Part shown: piece by piece, positions 8,617 to 18,110 of the stretch
Position numbering within the stretch: position 1 is the first letter of the stretch
Layout of the letters: each line of letters begins with the position of its first letter
Assembly: GCA_947494715.1 (NCBI GenBank)
Contig: CANLWG010000001.1
Span: 186,001 to 250,000 of the forward strand
Source: an uncultured Flavobacteriaceae bacterium
Lineage (GTDB): Bacteria; Bacteroidota; Bacteroidia; Flavobacteriales; Flavobacteriaceae
Length of the DNA stretch: 64,000 nucleotides
Direction: 5' to 3'
Notes under the pieces: generated by a model
The model's input: only the letters and a program-made list of their open reading frames with translations
Database searches by the model: none
Told to the model about the DNA's origin: nothing
Translations under genes and position numbers: made by a program

Positions 8617-11154
8617 ATGGCAGAAGGAGAAAAATTGATTCCTATCAACATTGAGGACGAAATGAAATCTGCGTACATTGATTACTCAATGTCGGTCATT
8701 GTGTCACGTGCACTGCCAGATGTCAGGGACGGTTTAAAACCGGTACACAGAAGGGTATTGTACGGCATGCATGAGCTAGGGGTTAGGTCTAATAGTTCCC
8801 ATAAAAAATCCGCTCGTATTGTGGGGGAAGTTTTGGGTAAATATCATCCTCATGGCGACACCTCGGTTTATGATTCCATGGTACGGATGGCACAGGAATG
8901 GAGTCTTCGTTATATGCTAGTGGACGGTCAGGGAAATTTTGGTTCTATAGACGGGGATAGCCCGGCCGCAATGCGTTATACAGAAGCACGTATGCGCAAA
9001 ATTGCCGATGAGATGTTGGCTGATATCGATAAGGATACAGTTGACCATCAACTAAATTTTGATGACTCCTTGGAAGAACCTACTGTATTGCCAACAAGAG
9101 TACCCAATTTGTTGGTGAATGGTGCTTCGGGTATTGCAGTGGGAATGGCCACCAATATGCCTCCCCATAACCTTTCAGAGGTTGTGGACGGCACAATAGC
9201 TTACATTGACAATACGGACATAGAAATAGATGAACTCATCACCCATATCAAGGCACCCGATTTTCCAACCGGAGGAATAATCTATGGCTATGATGGAGTA
9301 AAGGAAGCTTTTCACACAGGTCGCGGAAGGGTAATGATGCGGGCAAAGGCAAATATTGAAGAAGTTCAAGGTAGGGAATGCATTGTGGTCACTGAGATTC
9401 CATTTCAAGTGAACAAGGCGGATATGATCAAGAAGACCGCTGATTTGATCAATGATAAGAAAATAGAAGGTATTTCAAGTATACGCGATGAATCCGACAG
9501 AAAGGGCATGCGTATCGTATACATTTTAAAGCGTGATGCCATTCCTAATATTGTGTTGAATACCCTTTACAAATACACTGCATTACAATCTTCCTTTAGT
9601 GTAAACAATATAGCCCTTGTCAAGGGACGGCCAAAATTGCTCAACGTTAAGGAAATGATTCATCATTTTGTTGAACATAGGCATGAAGTGGTCGTAAGGC
9701 GCACAAAGTTTGAACTTAAAAAAGCAGAGAACAGGGCCCATATCCTAGAGGGCCTCATTATAGCCTCGGACAATATAGACGAAGTCATTGCCCTTATACG
9801 TGCGTCTTCCAATGCCGATGAAGCTCGGGAGAATTTGATGGAACGGTTTAAGTTGACCGAAATCCAATCCAAGGCCATTGTAGAAATGCGTTTGCGCCAA
9901 CTAACCGGTCTGGAGCAAGATAAGCTACGTTCGGAATACGATGAGGTCATTAAGACGATTGCAGATCTTAAGGACATCTTGGATAAAAAGGAGCGCAGGA
10001 TGCAGATCATCAAGGACGAGCTTTTAGAGGTAAAGGAGAAATATGGGGATGAAAGAAGATCGGAAATCAATTTTGCAGGTGGTGATCTGAGTATTGAGGA
10101 TATGATTCCGGATGAACAAGTGGTCATAACCATTTCCCACGCCGGCTATATCAAAAGAACCCCGTTGACGGAGTACAAGACCCAAAATAGAGGTGGCGTT
10201 GGCCAAAAAGCATCCTCAACAAGAAATGAAGATTTCCTGGAATATCTATTTGTTGGGACCAACCATCAATACATGTTGTTCTTTACCCAGAAGGGAAAAT
10301 GTTTTTGGATGCGGGTCTATGAAATACCGGAGGGAAGCAGGACTTCCAAGGGAAGGGCAATACAAAATCTTATAAATATTGAGCAGGATGATAACGTAAA
10401 GGCATTTATCTGTACGAGGGACCTTAAGGATGAGGACTATGTCAATAACCATTATGTTATTATGGCCACCAAAAAAGGAACTGTAAAGAAGACTTCCCTG
10501 GAACAGTATTCCCGACCCAGACAAAATGGGATCAACGCCATTGGCATCCGAGAAGGAGATGAACTATTGGAAGCCAAGCTTACTACAGGAACCAGTCAAA
10601 TACTGTTAGGCTTAAAATCTGGTAAGGCCATTCGGTTTGAGGAAAGCAAGACAAGACCTATGGGTAGAAATGCCTCTGGGGTCCGGGGTATCACTTTGGC
10701 TGATGATAATGATGAGGTGATCGGTATGGTTTCAGTGCATAATTTTGATGAGGATATCTTGGTTGTCTCCGAGAACGGTTATGGAAAACGGTCAAGTATA
10801 GATGACTATCGGATTACCAACAGGGGAGGAAAAGGTGTAAAGACCATTTCTATTACTGAAAAAACGGGAGGACTTGTATCTATTAAAAATGTGTCCGATT
10901 CGGATGATTTGATGATTATCAATAAATCGGGTATTGCCATTAGAATGGGCGTAGAGGATTTAAGGGTAATGGGAAGGGCCACACAGGGTGTTAGACTCAT
11001 TAATTTAAAAGATAATGACTCTATTGCCGCGGTTGCCAAAGTAATGAAGGATGAAGATGAATTGGATGATACGGATATCCTTGATATTGAGGTAAATACG
11101 GAAGATGGCACGGCTCTTGATAATGGAAGTTCCGAAGAAACAAAAGAGGAATAA
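8617..11154 (+). CDS. gyrA: DNA gyrase subunit A
   Basis: The cleavage-religation subunit of gyrase, partner of GyrB. Length 845 residues. The winged-helix region contains [19 protein letters not shown], and the catalytic tyrosine is Y121 in AAMRYTE. The quinolone-region positions equivalent to E. coli Ser83 and Asp87 are Thr82 and Asp86. Thr at the first site is natural in several genera and not in itself a resistance mutation. The C-terminal beta-pinwheel carries the GyrA-box variant QNRGGVG (near 528) and a second TNRGGKG. The tail is strongly acidic, as in other Bacteroidota GyrA proteins. A TPR gene follows after 33 bp and probably shares the transcript. Confidence 0.98.
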   Translation: MAEGEKLIPINIEDEMKSAYIDYSMSVIVSRALPDVRDGLKPVHRRVLYGMHELGVRSNSSHKKSARIVGEVLGKYHPHGDTSVYDSMVRMAQEWSLRYMLVDGQGNFGSIDGDSPAAMRYTEARMRKIADEMLADIDKDTVDHQLNFDDSLEEPTVLPTRVPNLLVNGASGIAVGMATNMPPHNLSEVVDGTIAYIDNTDIEIDELITHIKAPDFPTGGIIYGYDGVKEAFHTGRGRVMMRAKANIEEVQGRECIVVTEIPFQVNKADMIKKTADLINDKKIEGISSIRDESDRKGMRIVYILKRDAIPNIVLNTLYKYTALQSSFSVNNIALVKGRPKLLNVKEMIHHFVEHRHEVVVRRTKFELKKAENRAHILEGLIIASDNIDEVIALIRASSNADEARENLMERFKLTEIQSKAIVEMRLRQLTGLEQDKLRSEYDEVIKTIADLKDILDKKERRMQIIKDELLEVKEKYGDERRSEINFAGGDLSIEDMIPDEQVVITISHAGYIKRTPLTEYKTQNRGGVGQKASSTRNEDFLEYLFVGTNHQYMLFFTQKGKCFWMRVYEIPEGSRTSKGRAIQNLINIEQDDNVKAFICTRDLKDEDYVNNHYVIMATKKGTVKKTSLEQYSRPRQNGINAIGIREGDELLEAKLTTGTSQILLGLKSGKAIRFEESKTRPMGRNASGVRGITLADDNDEVIGMVSVHNFDEDILVVSENGYGKRSSIDDYRITNRGGKGVKTISITEKTGGLVSIKNVSDSDDLMIINKSGIAIRMGVEDLRVMGRATQGVRLINLKDNDSIAAVAKVMKDEDELDDTDILDIEVNTEDGTALDNGSSEETKEE

Positions 11155-11187
11155 TCAATAAACACTAATAATTTAATTAATTCAAAA

Positions 11188-12450
11188 ATGAAAACTAAGG
11201 TTATACTAATGGCGGCCATGTCTTTTGGATTGGTCGGATTTGCTCAGAAGAGCGAGATAAAAACCGCAGAGAAAGCTTTAAAAGGCGGTGATGCCGTTGC
11301 TGCAAAAACTGCTTTGGAAGGTGCTTCCGGAATGATTTCCGGAGCGGATGAAAAAGTACAGGCCCAATATTATTTTTTAAGGGGAAAGACTTTTTCTGAA
11401 TTGGCCAAAAAGGGAGATAACAATGCTTTTGATGAGGCAGTCAATTCCTTTCAAAAGGTTATAGAAGTGGAAACAAAAAGTAGAAAGCTTAAGTATACAA
11501 GTGAGACAAGACAACATTTGAAGGCAATAACGGCGGATTTGGTAAACTCAGCCGTGGAGGACAATGGTAACAAGAAGTTCAAGGAGGCAGCTGAAAAACT
11601 GTATATGAGCTATAAGATTAGCCCTGAGGACACTACCTATCTTTATTACGCGGCAAGTAGTGCGGTAAACGGGGGGCATTATGAGGAGGCCTTGGCCTAT
11701 TATGATGAACTTCAGAGTATAGGTTATGATGGCGGTGGTATTGTTTACAAGGCTACAAACGTTTCTACAGGACAAGTCGAGGCAATGGACAAGGTACAAC
11801 GTGATCTTATGGTTAAATCCGGTACGTACAAAGACCCTATAGAAGAGACTACCCCATCAAAAAAAGCAGAAATCGTTAAGAATGCGGCCTTGATCTATAC
11901 CCAATTGGGACAAAACGACAAGGCTGTAGAGGCATTCAAAAAAGCTAGGGAGGACAATCCGGATGATGTTAACCTTGTTCTTAGTGAGGCGAACCTGTAC
12001 TATAAAATGGGTGATAAGGACAAGTTTAAGACACTTATGGCTGAAGCTGCCGATATGGCTCCCGATAATCCCGATTTACACTATAACATTGGTGTAATCA
12101 ATATGGAACAAGGCAATTTGGAAGAAGCGCGTGCTTCCTATAAAAGAGCCTTGGAAATCAATCCAGGTTATACCAATGCACAATTGAACCTTTCTACGAC
12201 CTACGTAAATGAGGGTAACGGTCTTATAGATGAAATGAATTCACTGGGGAGCTCCAAAGCGGATATTGCTCGTTATGAGGAGTTAAAAGAGAAAAAGGAT
12301 GACTTGTTCAATCAAGGTGCCAATGTTTTGGAAGAAGCTTTGAAGTCAAATCCGGAGAATCAGAGTATTTTAACGCAGTTGAAGAATATCTATGGTGCCA
12401 TGGGCGACAACGATAACTTTATGAGAGTCAAGAAATTGTTAGGGGAATAG
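11188..12450 (+). CDS. Exported TPR-repeat protein
   Basis: A 420-residue protein with a Sec signal peptide (MKTKVILMAAMSFGLVGFAQ; cleavage likely after A19). At least five tetratricopeptide-like helical pairs follow, clearest at about 230-330 (QLGQNDKAVEAFKKAREDNP and NMEQGNLEEARASYKRALEI). It probably acts as a periplasmic or envelope scaffold; no catalytic domain is seen. It lies 33 bp after gyrA in the same direction and ends at the strong bidirectional hairpin 21 bp downstream, so gyrA and this gene form one unit. The gyrA-TPR order is, as far as I recall, common in flavobacteria. The function is unknown. Confidence 0.88.
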   Translation: MKTKVILMAAMSFGLVGFAQKSEIKTAEKALKGGDAVAAKTALEGASGMISGADEKVQAQYYFLRGKTFSELAKKGDNNAFDEAVNSFQKVIEVETKSRKLKYTSETRQHLKAITADLVNSAVEDNGNKKFKEAAEKLYMSYKISPEDTTYLYYAASSAVNGGHYEEALAYYDELQSIGYDGGGIVYKATNVSTGQVEAMDKVQRDLMVKSGTYKDPIEETTPSKKAEIVKNAALIYTQLGQNDKAVEAFKKAREDNPDDVNLVLSEANLYYKMGDKDKFKTLMAEAADMAPDNPDLHYNIGVINMEQGNLEEARASYKRALEINPGYTNAQLNLSTTYVNEGNGLIDEMNSLGSSKADIARYEELKEKKDDLFNQGANVLEEALKSNPENQSILTQLKNIYGAMGDNDNFMRVKKLLGE

Positions 12451-12471
12451 TTAGTATCCCATCATTCTCAT

Positions 12472-12505
12472 AAAAAAACCCGGGTCTCATGACCCGGGTT
12501 TTTTT
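12472..12505. terminator. Bidirectional rho-independent terminator
   Basis: A GC-rich stem ACCCGGGTC / GACCCGGGT with a TCAT loop is flanked by seven A on the left and seven T on the right, so it works for both converging units: the gyrA-TPR transcript and the minus-strand NlpC/P60 gene. The minus gene's stop codon overlaps its right edge. Confidence 0.95.
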
Positions 12506-13262
12506 ATATAATCTTTTTGATTACTCTAAGATTATGCGTGTAATTTCCAGAATCGGTATTGAAGATACCGGTATGATCTAATCTGTCCATGCGCACCTTG
12601 CCATGGACATGAATTATATAGTTGTTTTTCATGATGATGCCCACATGGAAAATTTCTCCTTCAGCATTATCAAAAAAGGCGAGATCTCCGGGTTCGCTTT
12701 CCTCTATAAAACTTAAGGCATCACCTTGTCCAGATTGCTCAAGGGCACTTCGGAACAATTGATATCCACATAGCTTATAGACCAATTGGGTGAATCCGGA
12801 ACAGTCTAGGCCAAAAGGAGTTTTGCCTCCTAATAGGTATGGCGCATTAAGATACATCAATGCAGTGCGTACAATGTTAGATTTTTCCTTTTTGCCTTCC
12901 ATGTAGACCCCTTCAAAATTATGGGGCAGGGCAGGAGTGTTTACTATACACGAACCCAATACCAGAGGGATTAAAGCAGAATTTTCAGATGTCAAATAAG
13001 AAACTAGATCCGAACTGTATTTTGGAGTTTTAAAAGTATCGATTTTTTTATATTCTGTTTCATCTATAAGGGAAATCTGATTATTGTTTACCCAACCTTC
13101 ACATCCATCAAAAGCATTGCGGATCTTACTCCATAGTTTTCTTTGCTCCAAAACTTTGAAATGTTCGCCATATAACAATTGGGAAATCATTGGTGAAGTA
13201 TCTTCGGCCATGGATTTCACGGCGACTATACTAAGGTGGCAAATACCATATTGCATAGGCAT
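12504..13262 (-). CDS. NlpC/P60 family cysteine peptidase with SH3-like N-terminus
   Basis: A 252-residue C40-family endopeptidase, expected to cut gamma-D-glutamyl-meso-diaminopimelate bonds in peptidoglycan fragments. The N-terminal 1-100 look like bacterial SH3 modules (YGEHFKVLEQRKLWSKIRN ending with GWVNNNQI). The catalytic core has Cys154 in GLDCSGFTQLVY, and histidines in IFHVGIIMK (near 206) and IIHVHG (near 218). No signal peptide is visible at the first two ATGs, so the enzyme may be cytoplasmic and recycle murein peptides, as suggested for similar YkfC-type enzymes. It lies 16 bp downstream of the thiolase gene on the same strand, so the two are probably co-transcribed. Confidence 0.9.
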   Translation of the reverse strand: MPMQYGICHLSIVAVKSMAEDTSPMISQLLYGEHFKVLEQRKLWSKIRNAFDGCEGWVNNNQISLIDETEYKKIDTFKTPKYSSDLVSYLTSENSALIPLVLGSCIVNTPALPHNFEGVYMEGKKEKSNIVRTALMYLNAPYLLGGKTPFGLDCSGFTQLVYKLCGYQLFRSALEQSGQGDALSFIEESEPGDLAFFDNAEGEIFHVGIIMKNNYIIHVHGKVRMDRLDHTGIFNTDSGNYTHNLRVIKKII

Positions 13263-13278
13263 TAAGCGGTAAGGCTGA

Positions 13279-14457
13279 TTAATTTTTTCTTTCCAAGATC
13301 ATTGCTGAAGCACCTCCACCACCATTACAAATGGCCGCGGCACCAATTTTGCCGTTTCTTTGTTGCAAAACATTGAGCAAGGTAACCAGTATCCTGGCTC
13401 CCGAACATCCCAGCGGATGGCCGAGGGAAACTGCTCCTCCATTGACATTGACATTGGTATCTGTTAACCCTAACAATTTCATGTTGGCCAATCCCACGAC
13501 GGCGAAGGCTTCATTAAATTCGAAATAATCAACGTCGCCAATAGATAGGTTTGCCTTATCCAAGGCTTTTGGGAGGGCTTTGGCCGGGGCCGTTGTAAAC
13601 CATTTTGGTTCTTGGGCTGCGTCGGCATACCCCTTAATAGTGGCCAGTGGTTTTATATCCAGTTCCTTTGCCTTGTCCGCACTCATCAAAACTAAGGCAG
13701 CGGCACCGTCATTTATCGTAGAGGCATTGGCTGCGGTTACAGTCCCATCTTTGGAGAATGCTGGCCTTAAGGATGGGATTTTTTCCATCTTTACATTCTT
13801 GTATTCCTCATCCTCATTGACCAAAATCGGTCCACCTCTGCGCTGAGGTACTTCAACGGGAACTATTTCATTTGCAAATCTACCGGATTTCCAAGCCTCT
13901 GCTGATCTTTGGTAGGATTGGACGGCAAAAGTATCTTGGTCCTCTCGGCTAAATCCGTATTTGGTAGCACAAGCATCGGCACATACACCCATGGCATTCT
14001 GATCATAGACGTCTACCAAACCATCCTTCTGCATTCCGTCCACCAAAGTACCGGGACCAAATTTCAAGCCATTTCGCATATAAGTATAATGTGGGATAAG
14101 GCTCATATTCTCCATTCCTCCGGCCACAGCTATTGAAATATCGCCCAAAGCGATTGCCTGAGCGGCCTGCATAATGGCTTTCATACCGGAAGCGCAAACC
14201 TTATTGACAGTAGTACAGGGAACGGTGTCCGGTATACCTGAGAAAATAGCGGCTTGTCTTGCGGGTGCTTGACCCGTACCTGCCTGCACCACATTGCCCA
14301 TAAGTACCTCTTGAATCAGTTTGGGATCTAGTTTTATCTTTTCGAGTGCACCTTGAATGGCAATGGCACCCAATTGCGGTGCGGTAATGGTTGATAAACT
14401 ACCCATAAAACTTCCAATGGGCGTCCTTACCGCAGATACTATGACAACATCCTTCAT
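13279..14457 (-). CDS. Acetyl-CoA C-acetyltransferase (thiolase)
   Basis: Condenses or cleaves acetyl-CoA and acetoacetyl-CoA; cytoplasmic tetramer in the family. I start it at the ATG at 14457 ([17 protein letters not shown], 392 residues) because this is the standard family N-terminus; a further upstream ATG at 14505 adds 16 unrelated residues. The nucleophile is Cys88 in [10 protein letters not shown]. The other catalytic residues are the histidine in [16 protein letters not shown] and the second cysteine in [15 protein letters not shown]. The NlpC/P60 gene follows after 16 bp. The spacer before the start contains short arms GTTGCG/CGCAAC (14475-14503), a weak operator candidate. Confidence 0.95.
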   Translation of the reverse strand: MKDVVIVSAVRTPIGSFMGSLSTITAPQLGAIAIQGALEKIKLDPKLIQEVLMGNVVQAGTGQAPARQAAIFSGIPDTVPCTTVNKVCASGMKAIMQAAQAIALGDISIAVAGGMENMSLIPHYTYMRNGLKFGPGTLVDGMQKDGLVDVYDQNAMGVCADACATKYGFSREDQDTFAVQSYQRSAEAWKSGRFANEIVPVEVPQRRGGPILVNEDEEYKNVKMEKIPSLRPAFSKDGTVTAANASTINDGAAALVLMSADKAKELDIKPLATIKGYADAAQEPKWFTTAPAKALPKALDKANLSIGDVDYFEFNEAFAVVGLANMKLLGLTDTNVNVNGGAVSLGHPLGCSGARILVTLLNVLQQRNGKIGAAAICNGGGGASAMILERKN

Positions 14458-14550
14458 AACGGGAATTCTTTGCTGTTGCGAAATTAAGAAATTAAAGCGC
14501 AACACTATAGTTTACCCTTTCAAAAGACTCACGATGAATTTATATTTTTC

Positions 14551-14558
14551 TATTTTTG
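14551..14558 (+). promoter_or_regulatory. Candidate -7 box for the HD phosphohydrolase gene
   Basis: TATTTTTG exactly matches TAnnTTTG, 17 bp before the chosen ATG at 14576, which would give a leader of only about 12 nt. No matching -33 box was found, so confidence is low. Confidence 0.3.
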
Positions 14559-14575
14559 ATATAGATACTTGCCGC

Positions 14576-16624
14576 ATGCGAAAATTTCTGGATAAACTAT
14601 ATAAAAACCAATCGCTTATTTACAAGTATTTTCTATACCTCCTTTCCATATTTTGTATTGTTTTTTTCTTTCCCAAGGGAGGTAAGTTCAAGTATGAGTT
14701 TCAAAAAGGCAAACCATGGCAATATGAAAACTTATACGCCCCGTTTGATTTTTCAATCAAGAAAAGTAATGATGAAATCGAACTGGAAAAAGCCCGGATT
14801 AAAGACGCACAAATAGATTACTATAGGTATGACCAAACCATTGTTGACAGGGTATACGAGGAATTTGAGAGCGAATTTCAAAGGGTTTTCTCCAAAGAAA
14901 GGTTTACCAAGGATCAATTGCCTACGTTAAAGGAAGTAGGGAAAGAAATCCTGGAAAAACTTTATGAAAACGGTATTGAAAAAAAGAAGAACGTAGATAG
15001 GCCTGGAAGCCATATTTATCTTGTAAAAAATAACGAGGCCAAACAAATTTATGTCAATGATTTGTACCGGTTACAAGGAATTGAAGAAGCGACCAGATCC
15101 GTTTTACGGAATAAAAGACTTTCGGACTTTTACCCTTTTTTCCAAGAATTGTTGTTTGACCTTATTAAACCAAATGTTTCCTATGATCAAAACCTTTCTC
15201 AAAAAGCTTTGGAAGAGGAACTTTCCAGCTTATCCTACACTAGGGGAACGGTCGATGAAGGAAAATTGATAATTGCCAAGGGCGAGGTGGTCGAATCCGG
15301 GAATTTACAACTTCTAAATTCCCTAAAGGAAGAGTTTGAATCCGAACTTTGGACGGCCAGTAATCAATATTTTATTCTCTTTGGGTATACGGTCTTGGTT
15401 GCGCTTGTATTAATGATGCTGTTCCTTTTTCTTAAAAAGTATAGGAAGCACATTTTTGAAAATAACACCAAGGTGACCTTTATTTTCTTCAATATACTGT
15501 TAATGGTCTTCATCACAACATTAATGGTGAAGTATAACGAAGCCTATGTTTTTGTTGTTCCGCTTTGTATTTTGCCTCTTATCCTCAAGACTTTTTTTGA
15601 TGCAAGATTGGGACTTTTTGCGCATGTATTGACCGTGCTCATTCTTGGTTTTGTGGTTCCCAACAGTTTTGAATATATATTTTTACAAATAATTGCCGGT
15701 ATTGTTACCATATTAACGGTATCAGAATTGTACAAAAGGGCCAATCTGTTTATCTCCGTAAGTCAGATTACATTGATATACATCATTGGTTACCTTGCCT
15801 TTCATATTATACACGAGGGTAACTTGGACAATATAGCTTGGTTTACCCCTGGATTGTTCCTTTTAAATGGTATGATTACCCTTTTCGTACAGCCTTTGAT
15901 CTACATTTATGAAAAAATATTCGGTTTGGTTTCCGATGTGTCGTTATTGGAGCTTTCCGATACCAATTCTCGCTTATTGAAGGAGCTATCCAATAAAGCC
16001 CCGGGCACTTTTCATCATTCCTTACAAGTGGCAAATTTGTCCGAAGCGGCCGCAAATGAGATTGGTGCGAACGCTATGTTGGTAAGGGTAGGGGCTTTAT
16101 ATCATGATATAGGGAAGATGAACAATCCTACTTATTTTACGGAAAACCAGGTTACCAAGGTAAATCCGCATCATGACCTGTCCCCAAAGGACAGCGCAAA
16201 AATTATTATAGACCACGTCATTCATGGGATAGAAATTGCCCGCAAAAACAACTTACCAGATAGAGTTATCGATTTTATACGTTCCCATCATGGAACAACT
16301 TTGGTCTATTATTTTTTTAAAAAGCAACAAGAATTGCTTGGTGAGGCCCGTGAAGAAGATTTTAAATATCCCGGACCTACTCCCTTTTCAAAGGAAACTG
16401 CCATTCTCATGATGGCCGATTCGGTAGAGGCAGCTTCAAAAAGTCTAAAAGATCCTACTTTCCCAATAATAAATGAGTTTGTTGATAAGATAATTACCGG
16501 GCAAATGCACGCCGATCAATTTCTTAATGCCAATATTACCTTTAAGGAAATAGAGATGATCAAGAAAGTGTTTAAACAAAAGTTGACAAACATCTATCAT
16601 TTAAGAGTAGAATATCCAGAATAA
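14576..16624 (+). CDS. PgpH-type membrane HD phosphohydrolase (7TM-7TMR_HD)
   Basis: Probably a cyclic-di-AMP phosphodiesterase of the PgpH family, anchored in the inner membrane. I chose the ATG at 14576 (MRKFLDKLYKNQSLIYKYF, 682 residues). The frame is open further upstream, but that part only mirrors the thiolase gene on the other strand. Order: one N-terminal membrane helix (about 15-32); an extracytoplasmic 7TM-HD domain of about 230 residues; seven closely spaced helices at about 265-460; and a cytoplasmic HD domain. The HD domain shows TFHHSLQVANL and the metal motif ALYHDIGKMNNP. It is divergent from the thiolase gene and followed by the tRNA cluster. Confidence 0.9.
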   Translation: MRKFLDKLYKNQSLIYKYFLYLLSIFCIVFFFPKGGKFKYEFQKGKPWQYENLYAPFDFSIKKSNDEIELEKARIKDAQIDYYRYDQTIVDRVYEEFESEFQRVFSKERFTKDQLPTLKEVGKEILEKLYENGIEKKKNVDRPGSHIYLVKNNEAKQIYVNDLYRLQGIEEATRSVLRNKRLSDFYPFFQELLFDLIKPNVSYDQNLSQKALEEELSSLSYTRGTVDEGKLIIAKGEVVESGNLQLLNSLKEEFESELWTASNQYFILFGYTVLVALVLMMLFLFLKKYRKHIFENNTKVTFIFFNILLMVFITTLMVKYNEAYVFVVPLCILPLILKTFFDARLGLFAHVLTVLILGFVVPNSFEYIFLQIIAGIVTILTVSELYKRANLFISVSQITLIYIIGYLAFHIIHEGNLDNIAWFTPGLFLLNGMITLFVQPLIYIYEKIFGLVSDVSLLELSDTNSRLLKELSNKAPGTFHHSLQVANLSEAAANEIGANAMLVRVGALYHDIGKMNNPTYFTENQVTKVNPHHDLSPKDSAKIIIDHVIHGIEIARKNNLPDRVIDFIRSHHGTTLVYYFFKKQQELLGEAREEDFKYPGPTPFSKETAILMMADSVEAASKSLKDPTFPIINEFVDKIITGQMHADQFLNANITFKEIEMIKKVFKQKLTNIYHLRVEYPE

Positions 16625-16662
16625 TTGCAGGGATAATCAAGGTAAAAAACTACCAAAAATAG

Positions 16663-16693
16663 TTGCGTTCCATCCTTTGAAGAATTACATTTG
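16663..16693 (+). promoter_or_regulatory. Promoter for the tRNA-Ser/tRNA-Pro region
   Basis: TTG at 16663-16665 and TACATTTG at 16686-16693 are separated by 20 bp, a good fit to the Bacteroidota sigma-A consensus (TTTG, about 19-21 bp, TAnnTTTG). It lies 75 bp before tRNA-Ser. Confidence 0.6.
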
Positions 16694-16768
16694 CACCCGC
16701 CTGAATGCAGAAAATTTTTTCGGCGGGCAGGTCCGCATTTTAGAAGATGCAGAATAAATTGAAATTTT

Positions 16769-16852
16769 GGAGAGGTGCCGGAGTGGTAACGGAGCAGATT
16801 GCTAATCTGTCGACGCGCAAGTGTCGCCTGGGTTCGAGTCCCAGTCTCTCCG
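16769..16852 (+). tRNA. tRNA-Ser (anticodon GCU)
   Basis: An 84-nt cloverleaf with acceptor arms GGAGAGG / TCTCTCC (one G-U pair), discriminator G, anticodon stem CAGAT / ATCTG around the loop containing GCT, the long variable arm typical of serine tRNAs (CGACGCGCAAGTGTCG), and a T-arm with GGTTCGAGTCC. CCA is not encoded. Confidence 0.97.
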
Positions 16853-16880
16853 CATCGATTTTATATCGAACATAATCTTA

Positions 16881-16932
16881 GGGGTGTAGTCCTTCGTCTT
16901 TGCTCAGGACAGGCTTCACCCGGTTATAGCGT
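16881..16932 (+). pseudogene. Broken 5' copy of tRNA-Pro
   Basis: GGGGTGTAG (16881-16889) matches the 5' end of the intact tRNA-Pro from its second base, and CCCGGTTATAGCG (about 16919-16931) matches its D-arm CCCGGTTATCGCG. Between them the intact gene has only a few bases (CGTAG), while here about 29 nt intervene. They contain the imperfect palindrome GTCCTTCG...CTCAGGAC (from 16889). Nothing resembling the anticodon or T-arm follows. It reads as a duplicated tRNA-Pro 5' half interrupted by a small repeat. Confidence 0.6.
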
Positions 16933-16991
16933 CACGGCGCTCCTTTCCCTTTTGGGATTTGGAATTTGAAGTATTGGAATTTTTACACCAT

Positions 16992-17066
16992 CGGGGTGTA
17001 GCGTAGCCCGGTTATCGCGCCTGCTTTGGGAGCAGGAGGTCGCAGGTTCGAATCCTGCCACCCCGA
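16992..17066 (+). tRNA. tRNA-Pro (anticodon UGG)
   Basis: A 75-nt cloverleaf with acceptor arms CGGGGTG / CACCCCG, discriminator A, anticodon stem CCTGC / GCAGG with loop TTTGGGA (anticodon TGG), and T-arm GCAGG TTCGAAT CCTGC. CCA is not encoded. Its 3' end is the likely attachment site for the accessory region that follows. Confidence 0.97.
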
Positions 17067-17092
17067 CTTAACTATTTTCATATAGTTGCATG

Positions 17093-17132
17093 ACGTTGTA
17101 AATCACCTGATTTGCAACGTTTTATGTTTTTA
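17093..17132 (+). terminator. Terminator after tRNA-Pro
   Basis: A 13-bp stem with one G-U-type mismatch runs from ACGTTGTAAATCA (17093-17105) to TGATTTGCAACGT (17108-17120), with a 2-nt loop. The tracts TTTT and GTTTTT follow. It ends the tRNA transcript 27 bp after tRNA-Pro. Confidence 0.75.
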
Positions 17133-17293
17133 GAGGTATCAAATGAAACCTCATGAAACTACCTGAAAACACCGCTCTGGTGTCCAAATCGGGAATTGCT
17201 CACCACAGTATTTTTTGTACATTGAAGTAGCTTTTGAAGGTATTTGACCTCGTGTTTTTTACCATTTATTTACGAATTCTAAAGCCACGTAAC

Positions 17294-17482
17294 ATGTTAG
17301 AAAACAGTAGATTACCAGTCGTTTTCGTCACTCGAAAACTCAATTCTGAAACCGGAAAGGATAATACAATAAATCTACTTGGAAAGACCGTAGGAATTTC
17401 GCCCAACTTGTTGGCGACCATTGCAAAGAAGGTCGTCAAACTGTCCGTCAAAAAAACAGTAGGATTAGGAATAGAAATATAA
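17294..17482 (+). CDS. Small hypothetical protein of mobile-element type, 62 aa
   Basis: A short basic protein (MLENSRLPVVFVTRKLNSET...). I do not recognise a family. The frame is also open back to 17234, which would give 82 residues, but the ATG at 17294 begins a more protein-like sequence. It is followed after 4 bp by the 155-residue gene and so probably forms a two-gene unit with it. The position, directly after tRNA-Pro and before an inverted repeat that recurs next to the integrase remnant at 42-43 kb, suggests an accessory element cargo gene. Confidence 0.55.
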   Translation: MLENSRLPVVFVTRKLNSETGKDNTINLLGKTVGISPNLLATIAKKVVKLSVKKTVGLGIEI

Positions 17483-17486
17483 GATT

Positions 17487-17954
17487 ATGGCAAAGATGGA
17501 CGAAATCATGGAAGTGCTTACCCAAGAAATATCCGGGTTCAACAACTCCATTGGTAAACTGGAAGAACTTTCTGAAAAGTTCAATGACTTGAAAATACAA
17601 ACGGACACCTCAAGTTTAGAATTTCTATTAAAGGGTTTTCTTAGAACACAAAAGGAATCGATAGCTACCTATGAAAGGAAAATGGAGGAAGTTTTAAGAA
17701 AGATTGGAAAGTCTAGATGGACTCCTAAATGGGAGGTTGCCCTATTATATATCTTTCTAAGTATCAATACCATTGCTTTCGGTTATTTCGGCTATTATTT
17801 TATCAACTATGATTTGAAAATGCAGGATGCGGTAAGTAAAGCTAGGCAAGAGGGGCTTGGTAGGGCAAGTGGCTATTTCGAAGACCATGAGATTATCTAC
17901 AAAGATTTTAAAAGGTGGGCCAAACGCCAAGATAGCGTTCCAAATCGAAAGTAG
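17487..17954 (+). CDS. Coiled-coil, single-TM protein of flavobacterial mobile elements
   Basis: 155 residues. Residues 1-85 are helical with heptad-like spacing (ISGFNNSIGKLEELSEKFND), one membrane helix lies at about 88-110 (VALLYIFLSINTIAFGYFGYYF), and a short polar tail follows (FEDHEIIYKDFKRWAKRQD). From memory it resembles the DUF6730-type proteins found beside integrases and mobilisation genes in Flavobacteriaceae; no search was possible. It starts 4 bp after the 62-residue gene. The inverted repeat 17967-18033 begins right after its stop. The role is unknown; a part in element maintenance is inferred from location only. Confidence 0.7.
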   Translation: MAKMDEIMEVLTQEISGFNNSIGKLEELSEKFNDLKIQTDTSSLEFLLKGFLRTQKESIATYERKMEEVLRKIGKSRWTPKWEVALLYIFLSINTIAFGYFGYYFINYDLKMQDAVSKARQEGLGRASGYFEDHEIIYKDFKRWAKRQDSVPNRK

Positions 17955-17966
17955 AGCTGCGCCCTA

Positions 17967-18033
17967 TCCGGTTTTTGTTTCCCTCCAAAGGCGGGCAGGC
18001 ACGCTTATCTGCCGGAACGCTACAAAAACCGGA
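17967..18033. repeat. Inverted repeat, copy 1 (element-end type)
   Basis: TCCGGTTTTTGT (17967-17978) is a perfect inverted match to ACAAAAACCGGA (18022-18033); with one mismatch the arms extend to CCTA...CAGG. The loop includes TATCTGCCGGAACG. A degenerate second copy lies at 43171-43230, where GCCCTATCCG, TATCTACCGGAAC and CGGACAGG recur in the same order. Confidence 0.8.
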
Positions 18034-18110
18034 CAGGATCCACGCGCTGGTAAGTTATGGTAAGATTTGGGACGGTTAATACTTAAATGATTACCGCAGA
18101 AAGCATAATT

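Noticed and set aside
8850-8880. Thr in place of Ser at the gyrase quinolone-resistance position
   Set aside because: Thr is the natural residue in several genera; without a relative for comparison it is not evidence of resistance.
14357-14575. N-terminal extension of the HD phosphohydrolase frame
   Set aside because: It overlaps the thiolase coding sequence on the opposite strand and has no family similarity; the ATG at 14576 gives the normal N-terminus.
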